Of a DNA stretch of 64,000 nucleotides, positions 18,615-28,553 are shown piece after piece. Position 1 is the first letter of the stretch. Each line of letters begins with the position of its first letter. The notes under the pieces are model-generated. The model saw only the letters and a list, made by a program, of their open reading frames with translations. It ran no database searches and was not told the DNA's origin. Position numbers and translations under genes: made by a program. The stretch is from CAWBVG01 sp963792175 (GTDB lineage Bacteria; Acidobacteriota; Vicinamibacteria; Vicinamibacterales; CAVVIG01): contig CAWBVG010000040.1 in the NCBI GenBank assembly GCA_963792175.1, positions 57,522 through 121,521 on the forward strand, read 5' to 3'.

Positions 18615-20406
18615 CTAAGCGGCGTTCGCGATGACCGCCTTGATGCCTTCCGCGTCGAGCGACTCGACCACCAGCAGTTCCTCGGCCATCGCCCGGACCG
18701 CGCTGCGATTCTTCGCGATGATCTGACGCGCCGTCTCGTAGCCCTTCATCACGAGGTCGCGGACCTCGTCGTCCACGCGCTGCGCCGTCGCCTCGCTGAT
18801 GCCGGCGCCCTTGTCGGTTTCCCACGGGTTGCCAGGCGTGCGATAGGCCAGCGGGCCGAGCGCCGGCGACATGCCGAACTCGCAGACCATGCGGCGTGCG
18901 ATATCGGTGGCCCGCTCGATGTCGTTGCCGGCGCCGCTCGTCATCTGGCGCAGGAACAGTTCCTCCGCGATACGGCCGCCCATCAGAATCGCAATCTGCG
19001 CCTCGAGGAACTCCCGCGTGTGCGTGTGGCGATCGCCTTCCGGCAGCTGCATCGTGACGCCCAGCGCGCGGCCGCGCGGAATGATCGTCACTTTGTGCAG
19101 CGGATCCGCATGCGGCAGCAGCGCCGCGACGACGGCGTGGCCCGACTCGTGGTAGGCGCAGGTAATCCGCTCGTGCTCGCTCATCGTCAGCGACTTCCGC
19201 TCGGCGCCCATCAGCACCTTGTCGCGCGCCTGATCGAAGTCGTGGTCGGTGACCGTCGGCGCGTCCGGCGCGCACCGCGAACAGCGCCGCTTCGTTGACC
19301 AGGTTCGCCAGCTCCGCTCCCGAGAATCCAGGCGTGCCGCGGGCGACCTGCCGCAGATCGAGGGCGCTGTCGAGCGCCACTTTCTTGGCGTGAATCCGCA
19401 GAATCTGCTCGCGCCCCTTCAGATCGGGGCAGCCGACCGTCACCTGTCGATCGAATCGCCCCGGCCGCAGCAACGCTGGATCGAGAATGTCCGGCCGATT
19501 GGTCGCCGCCACGACGACGATGCCCGCGCTGACCGCAAAGCCGTCCATCTCGACGAGCAGCTGGTTGAGCGTCTGCTCGCGCTCCTCGTGGCTCAGCGAG
19601 TTGCCGCCGCGGCTCCGGCCGACCGCGTCGAGCTCGTCGATGAAGATGATGCAGGACGGATGACGCCGCGCATCCTTGAACAGCTTGCGGATGCGCGAGG
19701 CGCCGACGCCGGCGTACATCTCGACGAAATCGGAGCCGCTCGCGAACAGGAACGGCACGCCCGCCTCGCCCGCGATCGACTTCGCGAGCAGCGTCTTGCC
19801 GGTGCCCGGAGGTCCGACGAGCAGCACGCCTTTCGGAATGCGTCCGCCGATCGCGGAAAAACGGCCCGGCTCGCGCAGGAAATCGACGATCTCCTTCACT
19901 TCCTCTTTGGCTTCGTCCACGCCGGCGACGTCGGCAAACGTGACCGTGGACGATTCCTTGTCGGCCTCACGGGTCTTGCTTTCGAGCGCCGGAATGCGTC
20001 CGCTGCTGACGCGGTAGAGCGTGAAGCCCAGAAGACCGAGGAACACCATGCCGACGGCGAGGGCGCCGTAGCTGTACGCCGCCTGATCGGTGCCTGACTG
20101 CACGTCGATCCGCACGCCCTTCTTCGCCAGCTCCGGCACGAAGGCCGCATTCGCCGTCACGTAGCTCGCGGGCGCGACCGTGCGGAACAGGCGTCCGTCG
20201 GTATGCTTGAAGTCCAGCGTGTCGCCGTTGACGACGACCTCGGACACCACGCTGCGGTCGAGATCGCGCAGCAAATCCGAGAACGGAACCTGCGTGACAG
20301 CGACGATCTGGCGGGTCCGGAACAGGAACGCGCCGGATACGACCACCAGGGCGGCGACCGCGGTGGCGATCCAGATGCTTCGGCGGGACCACTTGCGAGC
20401 AAACAC
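18615..20406 (-). CDS. ftsH: ATP-dependent zinc metalloprotease FtsH (one frame break)
   Basis: Membrane-anchored AAA+ protease that degrades misfolded membrane proteins and regulators. Two TM helices (WIATAVAALVVVSGAFLF and YGALAVGMVFLGLLGFTLY) flank a periplasmic domain. The AAA domain shows Walker A GPPGTGKT, Walker B IIFIDELDAV, and the second region of homology NRPDILDPALLRPGRFDR. The protease domain has zinc motif HESGH and the third ligand in GNDIERAT. The frame breaks near 19255 between the domains. At about 597 residues the length is normal. GTG start at 20406 has GGAG about 10 nt upstream. A sigma70-like promoter lies at 20531-20560. Confidence 0.95.
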
Positions 20407-20530
20407 GGGACACTCCGTTTCGTGCAGGAACTAGCGCCAGCCGGACCGGGCGCGTCCGCGCAGCGCGCGTTAATCTCTTTTCGGTTGTAAGCAGGAATTT
20501 CCGCTGGGGGCGGAAACGTCTGTAAATCCT

Positions 20531-20560
20531 ATCATATGTATCGGTTGCTCAGGTTGGCAA
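20531..20560 (-). promoter_or_regulatory. Sigma70-like promoter of ftsH
   Basis: On the minus strand TTGCCA (20560-20555) and TATGAT (20536-20531) are separated by 18 nt. It would give a leader of about 120 nt, containing a 7-bp hairpin (TTTCCGC at 20498-20504 with GCGGAAA at 20510-20516). It is one of the few genes here with a recognisable -35 box. Confidence 0.6.
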
Positions 20561-20662
20561 TATAGACGCTGCGCGGATTTTTTTGCCCCGCTGAGCTTCC
20601 GGCCGGCGGTAGAGCTCGAGCATCACGCTGCACACCCCAACACCCCTCGCGACCGGCGGCTT

Positions 20663-21410
20663 CTAGACGTCCGCGAACTTGTAGCCGACTCCCCAGACGG
20701 TCAGCAGAAACGCCGGGTGCGCGGGATCGGCTTCGATGCGTCGCCGCAAGCGCTTGACGAGCGTATCGACGCTGCGGACCGTGACGAACGTGTCGCCGCG
20801 CCAGATTCGCGCCAGCAGCGCTTCGCGGCTGAACACAATGCCCGGGTTCGTGGCGAGGAGATGCAGCAGCCGGAATTCCTGGTCGGTCAGCTCCACCGGC
20901 CGCCCCTCGACAGTGACGCTTCGCCGCGCGGGATCGATGTCGATGCCGTGAATCCGCACGGGCAGATTGTCGCCATCGGAACCGGGCGCAGCCGCGACGG
21001 TCTGGCGCGGACGGCGCAGCAGCGCACGCGCCCGGGCGACGAGCTCGCGAACGCCGAACGGCTTGGTCAGGTAATCGTCGGCGCCGCTCTCGAGCCCCAC
21101 GACCTTGTCGGACTCGTCACGCCGCGCGGTCAGCATCAGGATCGGGACATCGCGGTTCGTCCGGCCATTGCGCACGGCGCGGCACAGCGACAAGCCGTCG
21201 ATGCCCGGGAATCATCACGTCGAGAACGAGGAGGTCGAACCGTTCGGCTTCGGTGCGCTTCAGCGCGTCCCGGCCATCGCCTACGCCGTCGCAGGCGTAG
21301 CCCTCGAGCCCGAGGTGCAGGCAGACGAGCTCGCGGATGTTCGGCTCGTCCTCGACGACGAGGACGCGCGGCGTCACTGTTTTGTCACCGTTTGTCCATC
21401 GGGCCGCCAT
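20663..21410 (-). CDS. OmpR-family response regulator (one frame break)
   Basis: Two-component regulator with an N-terminal receiver and C-terminal winged helix. The receiver shows VLVVEDEPNIREL, the phosphoacceptor LVLDVMIPG, then ILMLTARRDESDKVVGLESGADDYLTKPF. The DNA-binding domain contains ELTDQEFRLLHLLATNPGIVFSRE and ends TVWGVGYKF, typical of OmpR/PhoB. The frame breaks just after the phospho-Asp loop near 21210. No histidine kinase is adjacent. It is divergent from a Spy/CpxP-like gene 74 nt away, the arrangement expected for an envelope-stress circuit. Confidence 0.88.
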
Positions 21411-21484
21411 GTCGCGCCCGTCAAACTAACCATACACAGTGTTGGCCGAGCTGCGAATGTGCTCGCACGGACGAGGAGAACGCC

Positions 21485-22047
21485 ATGACCGCAACGATAC
21501 GTCGCATCGCACTCGGGGGTGCCGCAGCCGTGCTGGCCCTCGGGGTCAGTGCCGGGCTGTATGCCTCTGCTCAGAATACCAATCAGGACCCGCCGCCGTT
21601 CAGGTCAGGCGGACCCGGCGGGCCGGGCCGGGCAGGCGGGCCGGGCCGATGGGGTGGCCCGGGCGGGCCGATGGGAATGCTGCCCATGTTGGGCCGGGAG
21701 ATCGGTCTGACCGACACACAGCGCGATCAGATCAAGGCCATCGCCGATTCACACAAGGACGAGTGGCAGGCGCTCGGCGACCGCGCCCGGAAAGCGCACG
21801 AGGCGCTCAACGAAGCGGTGACCGCCGACCGATCGACGACGCGCTGATCCGCCAGAAGAGCGCGGAAGTCGCGGCGGTTGACGCCGACATGGCGGTCGCG
21901 CGCGCGCACGCGCACGCCGAGGTCTTTCAGCTCCTGACCGCCGACCAGCGCGCGCAGATCAAGAAGCTGCAGGCCGACATGAAGGATCGAATGAAGAATC
22001 GCCAGCAAGGTCGGCGCGGCGGTTTGCTCGAACACTTCGGTCTGTAA
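21485..22047 (+). CDS. Spy/CpxP-like periplasmic LTxxQ protein (one frame break)
   Basis: Small periplasmic protein likely to sense or chaperone misfolded envelope proteins or bind metals. A signal peptide (IALGGAAAVLALGVSAGLYASAQ) precedes a Gly/Pro/Arg-rich linker of about 30 residues, then the two LTxxQ motifs of the family: LTDTQRDQIKAI and LTADQRAQIKKLQADM. The mature part is helical and highly charged. The frame breaks near 21835, between the two motifs. The ribosome binding site GAGGAG lies 6 nt before the ATG. Divergence from an OmpR-type regulator parallels cpxP-cpxR and suggests regulation by that protein. Confidence 0.82.
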
Positions 22048-22050
22048 CCG

Positions 22051-22113
22051 GCGGGATGGGCGGGAAGGGCAGGAACAATTCCTGCCTATCCTGCCCGTCC
22101 AGCCTTTCCTGCC
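22051..22113. repeat. Short-period inverted repeat, GGGCAGGAA class (convergent gap)
   Basis: GGGATGGGCGGGAAGGGCAG words are followed by complementary CCTGCCTATCCTGCCCG words. Its right end encodes the last residues (LAGKAGRAG) and the stop of transketolase. It fills the gap between convergent genes. Confidence 0.8.
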
Positions 22114-23983
22114 AAGGCGCGCACTGCCTCGACGATGTGCTTCGCCGAAATGCCGAATCGCTCCAGCAACTCCTCTGGTTTTCCACTGCGCGGGATCTCG
22201 CGAACCGCGAGGCGGCGGACGGTCAGACCCGCACCGGCGACCGCTTCCGCGACCGCGTCGCCGATGCCGCCAGCCGCGTAGTGATCTTCCACCGTGATCA
22301 GCCGTCCCTTCGTGGCGCGACCAGCCTTGACGAGGCCGTCCCGATCGATCGGCGCGACGGAGTACAGATCGATCACCCGGATCGACGTGCCCGCAGCCTT
22401 GAGCTGATCGTAGGCTTTGAGCGCCTCGAACAGCGTCACGCCGGCGCCGATGACGGTCGCGACGTCGCTGTCGCTCTCTCTCAGCACCTTCGAGCCACCG
22501 ATGGTGAACGTCTCGTCGTTCGAGTAGATGACCGGTGTCTTGGGCCGGCTGGTGCGCATGTACGCCAGTCCGGGGTGGTAGGCCATCAGCGCCACGAGCC
22601 GTTCGGTGCTGACGGCGTCGCGACGGGTACAGCACCGTGCAGTTTGGCTGGGTGCGGCACATCGCCAGGTCCTCGAGCGCCATCTGCGAGGGGCCGTCCT
22701 CGCCAATCGACACGCCGGCGTGCGAGCCGGCCAGCTTGACGTTGACGTTGCTGATCGCCGCCATCCGGATGAAGTCGGCCGCGCGCGTCAGAAAGCACGC
22801 GAAGGTGGAAGGGAACGGAATCGCTCCGCGCGCCGCCAGGCCCATCGCCGCACCGACCATCACCTGCTCGGCGATGAAGGTTTCATAGAAGCGATCGGGC
22901 AGCGCCTTCTCGAACTTGTCGCTGAACGTCGAGTTCTTGACGTCGGCGTCGAGCGCCACCACGCGCGAATCGGCCTCTCCGAGCTTGGCGATCGCGGCGC
23001 CGTAGGCCTCGCGGGTCGCCACCTCGTCGCCGCGCTTGTAGGCGGGCGGCGCGAGCGGTTTCGGCGTGACGACGGCGCGAGGGACAGAGGCGGGTTTCGG
23101 AATCTGCGCGGCGAGGTTGGCGGCGGGACCGCTGTCCGGCACGGGCACGAACTGCTGCTCGAGCTCGGCGATCGCCCGGTCCATTTCCTCGCCCTTCTTG
23201 AACGCCTTCCCGTGCCAGCCCTCCTTCCCTTCGACGAACGACACGCCTTTGCCCTTGATCGTGCGCGCGAGGATCATCGTCGGACGCCCGGTGGTGTTTC
23301 GGGCCTGCTCCAGGGCGTCGAGGATCGCATTCATGTCGTGGCCGTCGATGACGATGGCGTTCCACCCGAAGCCGGACCAGCGGCGCTCGAACTGCTCCAT
23401 GTGGTGGTTCCACATCGTGGGACGGCTCTGGCCAAGTCCGTTGACGTCGGTAATGCCGCAGAGGTTGTCGAGTCCGATCCGCCGAGCCGACGTTGGCGGC
23501 TTCCCACACCGATCCCTCGGCCGACTCGCCGTCGCCGAGGAGCACGTAGGTCCGGTACGCGGACTTGATGCGGCGCGCATTGAGCGCGCTGCCGATGGCG
23601 GCGCAAATGCCCTGGCCCAGCGAACCGGTCGCCACGTCGACGAAGGGCAGGCGCGGCGTGGGATGGCCTTCGAGATCGGAATCGATTCGGCGCAGCTTCA
23701 GCAACTCCGACCGATCGAACGCGCCGGCCTCGGCCCAGGCGGCGTAGAGAATCGGCGCGGCGTGCCCCTTCGACAGCACGAACCGATCGCTGTCCGGATT
23801 GTGCGGCTCCTTCGGATCGAAGCGCATCTCCGCGAAGAACAGCGCGGCCATGATGTCGGCCATCGAGCAACAGCTCGTCGGATGGCCGCTGCCGGCTTCC
23901 GACGTGGCGCGAATCGAATCGATCCGCAATCGCGTGGCGATGTTCTTCAAGGCGGGAATGAGCAGCGCGCGATCAATGGCCAT
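22086..23983 (-). CDS. tkt: Transketolase (two frame breaks)
   Basis: Thiamine-diphosphate enzyme of the pentose phosphate pathway, or possibly a close relative such as DXP-independent transketolase-like enzymes. The N-terminal half has SEAGSGHPTSCCSMADI, SKGHAAPILYAA and the TPP motif GDGESAEGSVWEA. The middle has AEQVMVGAAMGLAARGAIPF and GSHAGVSIGEDGPSQMALED, and the C-terminal domain is VIDLYSVAPIDRDGL. Total about 630 residues, normal for the short bacterial form. The frame breaks near 23480 and 22620. The ATG at 23983 overlaps the end of the upstream gene by 11 nt, so the two are probably cotranscribed. Confidence 0.93.
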
Positions 23984-24806
23984 AGGTGTCGGGAGATTTT
24001 ACTGTAAGGGCCAGCAGTTCGCTGAGCGCGAGGCCATAGATCGGCGCGCCTTCAGCGCGCGCCCGCGGCGACAACGCGGCCAGCATCCGCGACGCGTCGG
24101 CGCGATAGTTGGCGTCCGGCGCAATCACGGCCGCCGCACGATAATCCTCGTCGTCGTGAAGGGCGGCCAGGCGGCAGAACACGCGGGCCGCCTCGCACTC
24201 GATGGCGAACCCGCGTCCGGCGGACATCCGCGCCGAGGCCTGCATCAGTTCTTCGGCGAGCATCGCATACGGCAGACGGCCGGTGACGTCGTACGCCGTG
24301 ATCAGCGCGGCGGCGGCGCGGATGTGATCGGCGTAGTCGCCGATGCCTTCGCCCGGCTCGTACGATTCGCCGACGATCCGTTCCAGTTCGTCGATCGTCG
24401 CCGCGATCAGCGCGCCCGCGCGGTCGCCGCCGACGTCGGCCGCGCGCAGGCACGCGTCGACCGCATACATGGCGTCCGCGACGCTCGCACGCGATCGCCA
24501 GTCGCGCCGGAGGCTGTCGGTCAGGCCGACGGCGGCGGCGGCAAGCCGCTCGTCGCTCGACAGCGCCGCGGCCTCGCGAAACAGCAGCAGCCACGCGGCG
24601 CGCTGCGCCGGAGCCGCATCGCCGGTGTGCTGCGCGAGCGCGTCCGTGAGCGCCTCGCCCAGACGGTCCCTGATCGCGTCGCGATCGGTCGCGGCAAACT
24701 GACGCAGCAGGAACACCAGGGCGATCGGATCAGGCGGGCGCGTCAGGATGCCTTCGAGCGCGAACGCCGCGATCGATTCGACCTCCGCAGCACGAGGATC
24801 GTCCAA
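23973..24806 (-). CDS. Alpha-helical hypothetical protein, TTG start
   Basis: I do not recognise this 277-residue protein with certainty. It is Ala/Arg-rich and helical throughout. The C-terminal half (GFAIECEAARVFCRLAALHDD, then SPRARAEGAPIYGLALSELL) vaguely resembles the helical toroid part of YyaL/thioredoxin-domain proteins, but this is weak. No other start codon exists between the divergent icd gene and the first clearly coding residues. A TTG at 24806 preceded by TATAAT at 7 nt fits a leaderless start. It overlaps tkt by 11 nt, suggesting one operon. Confidence 0.5.
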   Translation of the reverse strand: MDDPRAAEVESIAAFALEGILTRPPDPIALVFLLRQFAATDRDAIRDRLGEALTDALAQHTGDAAPAQRAAWLLLFREAAALSSDERLAAAAVGLTDSLRRDWRSRASVADAMYAVDACLRAADVGGDRAGALIAATIDELERIVGESYEPGEGIGDYADHIRAAAALITAYDVTGRLPYAMLAEELMQASARMSAGRGFAIECEAARVFCRLAALHDDEDYRAAAVIAPDANYRADASRMLAALSPRARAEGAPIYGLALSELLALTVKSPDTYGH

Positions 24807-24813
24807 GCCGGCA

Positions 24814-24821
24814 ATTATAAT
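24814..24821. promoter_or_regulatory. Palindromic bidirectional -10 element ATTATAAT
   Basis: ATTATAAT contains TATAAT on both strands: 24816-24821 for the plus-strand dehydrogenase (ATG 19 nt downstream) and 24819-24814 for the minus-strand hypothetical gene (TTG 7 nt downstream). The genes are separated by only 34 nt. Confidence 0.5.
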
Positions 24822-24840
24822 GAGGGATGGCCTTCGACTA

Positions 24841-25885
24841 ATGGCGCGCACGATCACGTTGATCCCCGGCGACGGTATCGGCCCCGAAGTGACTGATGCG
24901 GTCGTGCGCATCCTCGACGCCACCGGCGTGGCGATCGAATGGGACCGCCAGCTGGCTGGCGTGCTGGCGGTCGAACGGACCGGGCAGACGCTGCCGGTCG
25001 AGCTGGTCGATTCGATTCGGCGCCACAAGGTCGCGCTGAAGGGACCAGTCACCACACCGATCGGCGCACGGATTCACCAGCGTCAACGTCGGGCTTCGCA
25101 AGGCGCTCGATTTGTACGCAAATCTGCGACCGGTCTGGAATCTGCCGGGCGTCCCCGCGCGATTTCAATCGGTCGACCTCGTCATCGTGCGCGAGAACAC
25201 TGAAGATCTTTATGCCGGCCTCGAACATGAGGTCGTGCCCGGGGTGGTCGAGAGCCTGAAGATCATCACCGAGCGAGCCTCGACGCGCATCGCCCACTTC
25301 GCGTTCCAGCACGCGCACAAGCACGGCCGGCGGCGGGTGACCGCGATTCATAAAGCCAACATCATGAAGATGAGCGACGGGCTGTTCCTCGAGAGCATCC
25401 GTCGCGTGGCGCCCCAGTACGCCGATATCGCCTACGACGAACGGATCGTGGACGCGGCGTGCATGCATCTGGTGATGCACCCGGAGCAGTTCGATGTGCT
25501 GCTCCTGCCCAACCTGTACGGCGACATCGTCTCGGACTTGTGCGCCGGGCTGGTCGGCGGGCTGGGCGTCGTCGGCGCCGCCAATCTTGGCGGCGACATC
25601 GGCGTGTTCGAAGCCGTCCACGGCAGCGCACCGGACATCGCGGGCAAGGGCATCGCCAACCCGACCGCGTTGCTGCTGTCGGCGGTGATGATGCTCAGAC
25701 ACATCGACGAAGCCGACGCGGCCAATCGCGTCATGCAGGCGCTCGGCGACGTCCTGCGCGTCGGCCTGGTCCGCACGCGCGATCTTGGCGGCACCGCATC
25801 GACGCTCGAATTCGCCGACGCGGTATGTGAAGCGCTGACCAACTCTCACGTTGCACGGCTCAAGGCTCCAGGTGCACAGAGTTGA
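24841..25885 (+). CDS. NAD-dependent isocitrate dehydrogenase (one frame break)
   Basis: Oxidative decarboxylase of the beta-isopropylmalate/isocitrate dehydrogenase family, most likely the NAD-type isocitrate dehydrogenase of the TCA cycle. The N-terminus TITLIPGDGIGPEVTDAV is diagnostic of the family. VIVRENTEDLYAGLEHEV carries the substrate-binding region, and NLYGDIVSDLCAGLVGGLG plus EAVHGSAPDIAGKGIANPTA carry the metal and NAD sites. The frame breaks near 25070, before the segment VGLRKALDLYANLRPV. About 347 residues, the usual size. 3-Isopropylmalate dehydrogenase cannot be excluded, but no leucine genes are nearby. Confidence 0.87.
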
Positions 25886-25892
25886 GGGGTGT

Positions 25893-25926
25893 CACGAAGA
25901 CTTGAAACGTGAGACTGGAAACTGGC
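25893..25926. repeat. Short-period repeat, GACTTGAAAC class
   Basis: GACTTGAAACGTGAGACTGG words occupy the gap between icd and the acyltransferase gene. This is a weak, short member without a clear complementary arm. Confidence 0.45.
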
Positions 25927-25948
25927 GTGTTATAGTCGCAGCGGCCAC

Positions 25949-27038
25949 ATGCTAGACGAAATCGCCGAGGCCGTACTGTCGCGCGAAGAGCTTCTCAAAT
26001 ACCCCCGCGAGCAAGTCAACGCCTACCTCGACGAACTGCGGACGACGCAGCGGCACAAGTTCTACCGGGCTCTGCAACATCCGCTGTATCCCATCCTCCG
26101 GAAGATCGAACGGAAGCACGAGAACCTGCAGTACGTCATCGGCGCCGTGCGCGCGCACCGCATCATCTACGCGTCGAATCACAAGAGCCACACCGACTAT
26201 CTGGTGGAGCCGCTGGTCCTCGACGACAACGGCATCCGTCCGCCGCTGATCGCCGCCGGCATCAACCTGTTCGGCGGACCGCTCGGTCTGATCCACAAGC
26301 ACGTCACCGGCGCGATCCCGATCCGGCGCAACACCAAGGATCTCGCGTACCTGATCACGCTGAAGGCGTACGTCGCCGAAATCCTCAAGAAGCACGATCT
26401 CTTCTTCTACCCGGAAGGCGGCCGGAGCTACAGCGGCGAGCTGAAGGCGGCGAAGACCGGACTGTTCAACGCCGCACTGAGCGCCGACCGGTCCGATCTG
26501 GTCGATCATTCCGGTGGCGATCGCCTACGACCTCGTGCTCGAGGATCACATCCTCGCGCATCAACGCATCAAAAGACGGCAGCGTCCGTTCGGCCGGGAA
26601 ATCGCCGAAATGGTGCGATACGCCGTCGGGTATCGATCCCGGTCGTTCACCACGTTCGGCGCGCCGATCAGCGTGGCGGGCGTCGACGTCCACTCGCGGA
26701 CCGAGGTGCTCGAGCTGGCGCGGGTGGTGCGCGCGCGCACCGGCGAGTTGTACAAGGTGCTGCCGACAGCGGTGTTCGCGGCGTCCATGCGCCCGTCGAT
26801 CACCCGGCGCGACCTCGAGACGCGCATCGATCGCCTGATCGAGGAGCTCGCGGTGCGCCATGCGAATCTCGGCGTGACGAGTGGCCGCCAGGCTGTGGAG
26901 GAAGCCGCCGAACCGCTCGAGACGCGCGGCATCGTCGTCGCCGAACGGGGCCGTTTCCGGGTGCGCGAGCGCACCGTGCTGCGCTACTACGCACGGACGA
27001 TCGAGCACCTGCTGGCGACCCCCGGCCGGACGCATTGA
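25949..27038 (+). CDS. PlsB-like glycerol-3-phosphate 1-O-acyltransferase (one frame break)
   Basis: Membrane-associated acyltransferase that probably starts phospholipid synthesis by acylating glycerol-3-phosphate. Motif I is NHKSHTDYL (HxxxxD), motif II GAIPIRRN, and motif III FYPEGGRSYSGEL. These resemble PlsB more than PlsC, though at about 362 residues it is much shorter than enterobacterial PlsB and matches only the catalytic core plus a C-terminal helical extension. The frame breaks near 26505, right after motif III. TATAGT lies 12 nt before the ATG. Its stop overlaps the next ATG by one base (TGATG). Confidence 0.78.
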
Positions 27039-27976
27039 TGCTCGATCGCGCAGCGAAAACATTTTTCCAATTGCTCGCCGGAAGCGGAACCCTGAAAGCG
27101 CTCGCGTCCCGGTACGGCATGCGCCGGCCGGAGAGCTTCGCCCGGCGGTTCATCGCCGGCGAAACCGTGCAGGAAGCGATCGAGGCGGCGCGCGCGCTCG
27201 AAACGCGCCGCTTGAAGCTGACGCTGGATCTGCTCGGCGAGAGCGTCACCAACCTCGAGGAAGCCGAAGCGGCGACGCGCCAGTACCTGACCGTCGTCGA
27301 CGCGGTCGTCCAGTCCGGCATCGAACGCAACCTCTCGTTGAAGCTCACGCAGCTGGGCATCGACGTCGACAAGGCCAGCGCGGTCGACAACCTCCGCAAG
27401 ATTCTCGAGCGCGCCGAGCCGGCCGGGTTTTTCGTGCGCATCGACATGGAGAGCTCGGCGTACACCGCCGTCACGCTGGAGATCTTCGAGACGCTCTGGA
27501 GTCACGGCCACCGGCAGATCGGCGTCGTGCTGCAGTCGGCGCTGCACCGCAGCGAGGCCGATCTCGCGAGGATGAACGCGCTGGGCGCACGCGTGCGGCT
27601 GGTCAAAGGCGCGTACAAGGAACCGAAAGCGGTCGCGTATCAGCACAAGAGCGACGTCGACGCGGCATACGAGCGGATGATGAAAACGCTGCTGACGAGC
27701 GGCCATTCGCCGGCGATCGCCACCCACGATCCCGCGATGATCGACACGGCGCGTCGGTGGGTGCACGAAACCCATGTCGCTCGCGATGCGTTCGAGTTCC
27801 AGATGCTCTACGGCATCCGGCGCGACCTGCAGACCATGCTCGTCAACGAGGGCTACCGCGTCCGCGTGTACGTCCCGTTCGGACGCGAATGGTTTCCTTA
27901 TTTCATGCGCCGGCTGGGCGAGCGGCCAGCCAACGTCAGTTTTGTGATTCGCGGCATTGTTGGAGAACAAAGGTAG
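27038..27976 (+). CDS. Proline dehydrogenase
   Basis: FAD enzyme oxidising proline to pyrroline-5-carboxylate, feeding electrons to quinone. The 312-residue size fits monofunctional PutA/PRODH proteins, and the frame is intact. Barrel motifs in order: LSLKLTQLGIDVD, FVRIDMESSAYT, GVVLQSALHR, RLVKGAYKEP, AIATHDPAMI, EFQMLYGIRRDLQ and RVYVPFGREWFPYFMRRLGE (two pieces). The last motif carries the arginines that bind the proline carboxylate. It starts in a TGATG overlap with the acyltransferase gene, so expression is probably coupled. No P5C dehydrogenase gene is in the window. Confidence 0.93.
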   Translation: MLDRAAKTFFQLLAGSGTLKALASRYGMRRPESFARRFIAGETVQEAIEAARALETRRLKLTLDLLGESVTNLEEAEAATRQYLTVVDAVVQSGIERNLSLKLTQLGIDVDKASAVDNLRKILERAEPAGFFVRIDMESSAYTAVTLEIFETLWSHGHRQIGVVLQSALHRSEADLARMNALGARVRLVKGAYKEPKAVAYQHKSDVDAAYERMMKTLLTSGHSPAIATHDPAMIDTARRWVHETHVARDAFEFQMLYGIRRDLQTMLVNEGYRVRVYVPFGREWFPYFMRRLGERPANVSFVIRGIVGEQR

Positions 27977-28170
27977 CCAGATTCCAGCTGTTTGCCGCCG
28001 ATCGGCATACCTTCCGATCCGGCTCATCGGATTTGCGCGGGTAACCTCGCGCACCATCAGTACTTACCAAGCGGGAACCCCCTCGGCACGCCTCTTGAAG
28101 TCAACTGAACCGGAATGACTGCTGCTCGCGTCCTTACGAGAGGACGAACTTGCAGCTGAGGAGCTGGCCG

Positions 28171-28464
28171 ATGGTGACGAATTACCCGATCGCTTCGCAT
28201 GATGGCGCCGCAGCCGCCGATCACGCGCACACGGACGGGCTGGGCGTGCTGGATCGCATGCGGCAGATGTTGTGCGGCCTTCATGGCCACGACACGCTGC
28301 TGCATTTTGAGCAGGATCGAATGTCCCTGCGCTGCGTATCCTGCGGGCACGAAACGCCAGGCTGGGAATTGAGCGAGGCGCCGCCGACGGTGACGGTGCG
28401 GGGCGATGCGAGGCGGACGGCCGCCATGCGCCCGCACCTGGTCAGCGCACGACGGATCGCGTAG
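28171..28464 (+). CDS. Small Cys/His zinc-finger-like protein, conserved hypothetical
   Basis: Protein of about 97 residues with the core CGLHGHDTLLHFEQ and LRCVSCGHETPGW. The spacing C-x2-H...C-x2-C-x-H suggests a single zinc-binding knuckle. I recall similar HDxLLxF-CxSCGHxTPGW proteins in other soil bacteria, but no function is established. The ATG at 28171 is supported by GAGGAG 7 nt upstream, so a longer TTG start at 28150 was not used. The 190 nt between proline dehydrogenase and this gene show nothing else. Confidence 0.65.
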   Translation: MVTNYPIASHDGAAAADHAHTDGLGVLDRMRQMLCGLHGHDTLLHFEQDRMSLRCVSCGHETPGWELSEAPPTVTVRGDARRTAAMRPHLVSARRIA

Positions 28465-28499
28465 TCGATCCCGACAGGCCGCCGACGAGCATAACGCGC

Positions 28500-28541
28500 C
28501 GGGTTCGCTTCGCCTTCGATGTGTGAAGGGCGAGCGACCCG
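28500..28541. terminator. Hairpin between convergent genes
   Basis: CGGGTTCGCTTCGCCTTC (28500-28517) pairs imperfectly with GAAGGGCGAGCGACCCG (28525-28541) across a 7-nt loop. It lies between convergent genes and lacks a T-run, so it is terminator-like rather than a classical intrinsic terminator. Confidence 0.45.
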
Positions 28542-28553
28542 AGCGCGGACCGC

